This document shows, in pieces, positions 61,658-64,000 of a stretch of DNA of 64,000 bases. Within the stretch, counting starts at the first letter, position 1. Each line of letters starts with the position of its first letter. The position numbers were made by a program, and so were the translations under genes. The notes under the pieces are model-generated. The model was given only the letters and a program-made list of their open reading frames with translations, was not told the DNA's origin and did no database searches. Origin of the DNA: Acetobacteraceae bacterium (lineage in GTDB: Bacteria > Pseudomonadota > Alphaproteobacteria > Acetobacterales > Acetobacteraceae); the NCBI GenBank assembly GCA_027482245.1, contig JAIXWG010000066.1, forward strand, positions 1-64,000, given 5' to 3'.

Positions 61658-62682
61658 GCGGCGCCAGCGCCTGGCGGCCGCCGGAGGCGGACGAGGCCGC
61701 GAACGCGGCCCGCCGGCAGTCCGGCGAGCCAAGCGGCCGGAGGCCGCGCCCGGCGCTTGAGGGCACGAAGCTAAGAATCGCGTTTATGGGCAGCCCGGAT
61801 TTTTCCGTGCCGGCGCTGCGGGCGCTGCATGGGGCGGGGCACCACATCGTCGCGGTCTACACCCAGCCGCCGAAGCCCGCCGGGCGCGGGCAGAAGGAGA
61901 CGCCCTGCCCGGTACATCGCGCGGCGCTGGAGCTGGGGCTGGCGGTGCGGACGCCAGCGCGGGTGCGGCGGGACGAGGCGGCGCACGAAGCCTTCCGCGC
62001 GCTCGACCTGGATGTGGCGGTGGTCGCGGCCTATGGGCTGATCCTGCCCAAGGCGATGCTGGACGCGCCTCGGCGGGGGTGCCTGAACATCCATGCCTCC
62101 CTGCTGCCACGCTGGCGCGGTGCGGGGCCGATCCAGGCGGCGATCCTGGCCGGGGACAGCGAGACCGGCATCACCATCATGCGGATGGAGGAGGGGCTGG
62201 ACACCGGCCCCATGCTGCTGCGGCAAAGCGTGCCCATCGGGCCCCGCATGACGACGCCCGAACTGCACGACGCCCTGGCCGCCATCGGCGGTCCCCTGGT
62301 GCTGCGGGCGCTCGACGAAATCCCGGAGCCGGTGCCGCAGCCGGAGGATGGCGTGACCTATGCCCCCAAGCTCGCCAAGCCCGATGGCCGCATCGACTGG
62401 TGGCAGGATGCCGTGGCGCTGGACCGCCGCATCCGCGCCATGAACCCCTGGCCCGGCTGCTTCTTCCAGGCGGGGGAGGAAGTGATCCGCGTGCTGGCGG
62501 CGGAACCCGTGGAGGCCGGGGGCCTGCCCGGCACGGTGCTGGACGGCGCGCCTACCATCGCCTGCGGCAGTGGCGCCATCCGGCTGCTCCGCCTGCAGCG
62601 CGCGGGCAGGGCAGCGATGCCGGCGGCGGATTTCCTGCGCGGCTTCCCGATGCCGGTCGGCACCGTGCTCGCGCCCGCCTGA
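61654..62682 (+). CDS. fmt: Methionyl-tRNA formyltransferase with repeat-derived N-terminal extension
   Basis: A 342-residue enzyme formylating initiator Met-tRNA. The core is typical ([70 protein letters not shown]). Unlike E. coli Fmt, which has about four residues before the first strand, here about 40 Arg/Ala/Pro-rich residues precede LRIAF, and this stretch is encoded by copy D of the two-hairpin repeat. No ATG, GTG or TTG lies in frame between the overlapping ATG (61654) and 61786, and the ATG at 61786 would cut off the first strand, so the extension is most likely translated. The overlap with def (ATGA) is kept. Confidence 0.95.
   Translation: MSGASAWRPPEADEAANAARRQSGEPSGRRPRPALEGTKLRIAFMGSPDFSVPALRALHGAGHHIVAVYTQPPKPAGRGQKETPCPVHRAALELGLAVRTPARVRRDEAAHEAFRALDLDVAVVAAYGLILPKAMLDAPRRGCLNIHASLLPRWRGAGPIQAAILAGDSETGITIMRMEEGLDTGPMLLRQSVPIGPRMTTPELHDALAAIGGPLVLRALDEIPEPVPQPEDGVTYAPKLAKPDGRIDWWQDAVALDRRIRAMNPWPGCFFQAGEEVIRVLAAEPVEAGGLPGTVLDGAPTIACGSGAIRLLRLQRAGRAAMPAADFLRGFPMPVGTVLAPA
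61695..61762 (+). repeat. Two-hairpin dispersed repeat, copy D (inside fmt)
   Basis: First hairpin GGCCGCG-AA-CGCGGCC (61695-61710), as in copy C; GGCGAGCCAAG box at 61723-61733; second hairpin GCGGCC-GGA-GGCCGC (61733-61747); TGAGG at 61758-61762. The stem of hairpin two differs from copies A-C but its pairing is kept. The copy is read in frame as codons of the Fmt N-terminal extension, where its TGA is out of frame. Confidence 0.8.
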
Positions 62683-63443
62683 TGCCGCGCTACGCGCTGC
62701 GCCTGGAATATGAGGGTTCGGGCTTCTGCGGCTGGCAGCGGCAGGGCGACCTGCCCTCCATCCAGAAGGTGCTGGAGGAAGCCTGCGCCTTCCTGAACCA
62801 CGGCGTGCTGCCGACCGCGACGGCGGCGGGGCGCACCGATGCCGGCGTCCATGCCGAAGCCGCTGTCGCCGATGTGGAACTGGCGCAGGACCTGCCGCCG
62901 CACCGCATCCGGGATGCCATCAATTTCCGCACTTTGCCGCACCCCGTCGTCGTCACCGCCGCGGCGCGGGTGGCCGCTGACTGGTCCGCGCGCTTCGACT
63001 GCATCGGCCGTGGCTACCGCTACCGCATCCTCAACCGTCCCTCCCGCCCCGCGATGGAGCCGGGGAAGGTCTGGCATGTGAAGCGGCGCCTCGATGCAGG
63101 GGCGATGCATGAGGCCGCGCAGGGGCTGCTGGGGCGGCACGACTTCTCCGCCTTCCGCGCCGCCTCCTGCCAGGCGAAGTCGGCGCTGCGGACGCTGGAC
63201 CGGCTGGACGTGTCGCGGGTGGGGGAGGAGGTGGTGATCGTGGCGGAAGCGCGATCCTTCCTGCACCACCAGGTCCGCAACCTCGTCGGCACGCTGGTCG
63301 AGGTCGGCGACGGGCGGCGGCCCGTTATCTGGCCACGGGCGCTGCTGGAGGGGCGGGACCGCACCAAGGCGGGGATGACGGCGCCGCCGGACGGGCTCGT
63401 CTTCCGCTACGCGAAGTACGAGCCCGAGCCGGAGTGGGTGTAG
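62682..63443 (+). CDS. truA: tRNA pseudouridine(38-40) synthase TruA
   Basis: A 253-residue pseudouridine synthase. The catalytic aspartate is in TAAGRTDAGVHAEA, with the YEGSGFCGWQRQ start and the closing SFLHHQVRNLVGTLVEVGDG. Its start shares one base with the fmt stop (TGATG). Order def-fmt-truA is normal for alphaproteobacteria. Confidence 0.96.
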   Translation: MPRYALRLEYEGSGFCGWQRQGDLPSIQKVLEEACAFLNHGVLPTATAAGRTDAGVHAEAAVADVELAQDLPPHRIRDAINFRTLPHPVVVTAAARVAADWSARFDCIGRGYRYRILNRPSRPAMEPGKVWHVKRRLDAGAMHEAAQGLLGRHDFSAFRAASCQAKSALRTLDRLDVSRVGEEVVIVAEARSFLHHQVRNLVGTLVEVGDGRRPVIWPRALLEGRDRTKAGMTAPPDGLVFRYAKYEPEPEWV

Positions 63444-63447
63444 CGCC

Positions 63448-64000
63448 TCAGGCCCGCGCCTCGATGATCCAGAAGGCGCCAGGCAGCACCACGCCCTCGG
63501 GCGTCGCGAAGCTCTCGAAGTAGCGGGCCAGCCTTTCGCGGATCTCCGCGCCGTGGCGGTCCAGCACGTCGCCCGGCGCGCGGGTCAGGGGGCCGACCTG
63601 CAGGGCGAAATCGACGGCTTCCGGCACGCCGCCCTCTGCGGCGAAGACAAGGGGCAGGTCGACCGGTGTCATCGCCACGTCGCTGAAGCCCGCGGCACCG
63701 AGCAGCGCGCGGACCCGGGCGGGGTCGGACCAGCTGAACATGCCGGGGCCGTCCGGTGCTGGCGGGGCGGTGGGGGGCAGCAGGTCCCTCAGCGTCGCCA
63801 TGGGGGCGGCGGGCCAGGGGTTCTCCTTCGCGGTGCGGAAGACGCCGAAGCCGATGCGCCCGCCGGGCTTCAGCGCCCGGTGCACATTGGCCAGCGCCGC
63901 CACCGAATCGCCGAAGAACATCACGCCGAGCTGCGAGAAAGCCAGGTCGAAGCCCGCCGCCGGGAAGGGATGCGCGGCGACGTCGGCGCAGACCAGCGAG
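63448..64000 (-). CDS. Class I SAM-dependent methyltransferase, 5' part outside window
   Basis: The C-terminal 183 residues of a methyltransferase are visible; the N-terminus lies beyond 64000. The FPAAGFDLAFSQLGVMFFGD stretch (motif with the Asp of the substrate/SAM loop) and HRALKPGGRIGFGVFR follow the ubiquinone/menaquinone methyltransferase-like (UbiE/Methyltransf_11) pattern. It ends just after truA, convergent with it. Substrate unknown. Confidence 0.85.
   Translation of the reverse strand, partial: SLVCADVAAHPFPAAGFDLAFSQLGVMFFGDSVAALANVHRALKPGGRIGFGVFRTAKENPWPAAPMATLRDLLPPTAPPAPDGPGMFSWSDPARVRALLGAAGFSDVAMTPVDLPLVFAAEGGVPEAVDFALQVGPLTRAPGDVLDRHGAEIRERLARYFESFATPEGVVLPGAFWIIEARA

Overview
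The window is 64 kb of very GC-rich, densely packed chromosome from an alphaproteobacterium, most likely a Roseomonas-like member of the Acetobacteraceae. This is inference from gene content: five orphan Bug/TctC-type periplasmic binding proteins, several stand-alone amidases, a DUF1150 gene beside a small heat-shock gene, an insertion in PheT, and strong G/C at third codon positions that leaves long open frames on the antisense strand. I see no rRNA, CRISPR array, prophage, transposase or plasmid gene.

Layout. 1-3.7 kb: the end of a gamma-glutamyltransferase-family gene and two GOLPH3-like (GPP34) genes flanking a Bug protein. 3.7-12.3 kb: an amide/ureide-type catabolic region (AtzH-like protein, two amidases, NodB-type deacetylase, FAH-family hydrolase, Bug protein, M20 peptidase) that also holds a solute-binding/TRIC-channel fusion. 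12.3-13.5 kb: a sparse stretch with two doubtful small genes and tRNA-Ser(GGA). 13.5-20 kb: a divergent adenosine-deaminase-family enzyme, two Bug genes, lepA and an MFS transporter. 20-21.4 kb: a VOC protein, then a His-rich PadR regulator with a tandem palindromic operator and a DUF2218 gene. 21.4-26.1 kb: rpmI-rplT-(unknown gene)-pheS-pheT. 26.3-30.6 kb: small proteins, then an oligopeptide-type binding protein, metallophosphoesterase and ATP-grasp ligase. 30.7-34.1 kb: dapF-mtaB-ftsY, tightly packed. 34.3-37.1 kb: a DUF4189 protein and tandem AapJ-like binding proteins without a permease. 38.7-43.5 kb: tkt-gap-pgk, with a small secreted-protein gene on the opposite strand between gap and pgk. 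43.6-50.2 kb: Ca/H antiporter, esterase, VIT-like protein, large coiled-coil membrane protein, carbamoylase and AhpD-like protein. 50.3-59 kb: metabolic and transport genes including an RlmI-type methyltransferase, Zn-dehydrogenase, patatin, 3-hydroxybutyrate dehydrogenase and a flavin disulfide oxidoreductase. 59-64 kb: Bug protein, DUF1150, Hsp20 with a ROSE-like RNA thermometer, def-fmt-truA, and a methyltransferase cut by the window end.

The most unusual signals are: (i) a dispersed two-hairpin repeat (four copies) whose stems vary in sequence but keep their pairing, one copy lying in frame inside the 5' end of fmt; (ii) a periplasmic-binding/TRIC fusion protein; (iii) the His-rich PadR regulator with three GATATATC palindromes; (iv) a ROSE-like leader ahead of hsp20 with two mutually exclusive hairpins; (v) paired bacterial GOLPH3-like genes. 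Translational coupling by overlapping stop and start codons is frequent (amidase/AtzH, dapF/mtaB, def/fmt, fmt/truA, carbamoylase/coiled-coil gene).
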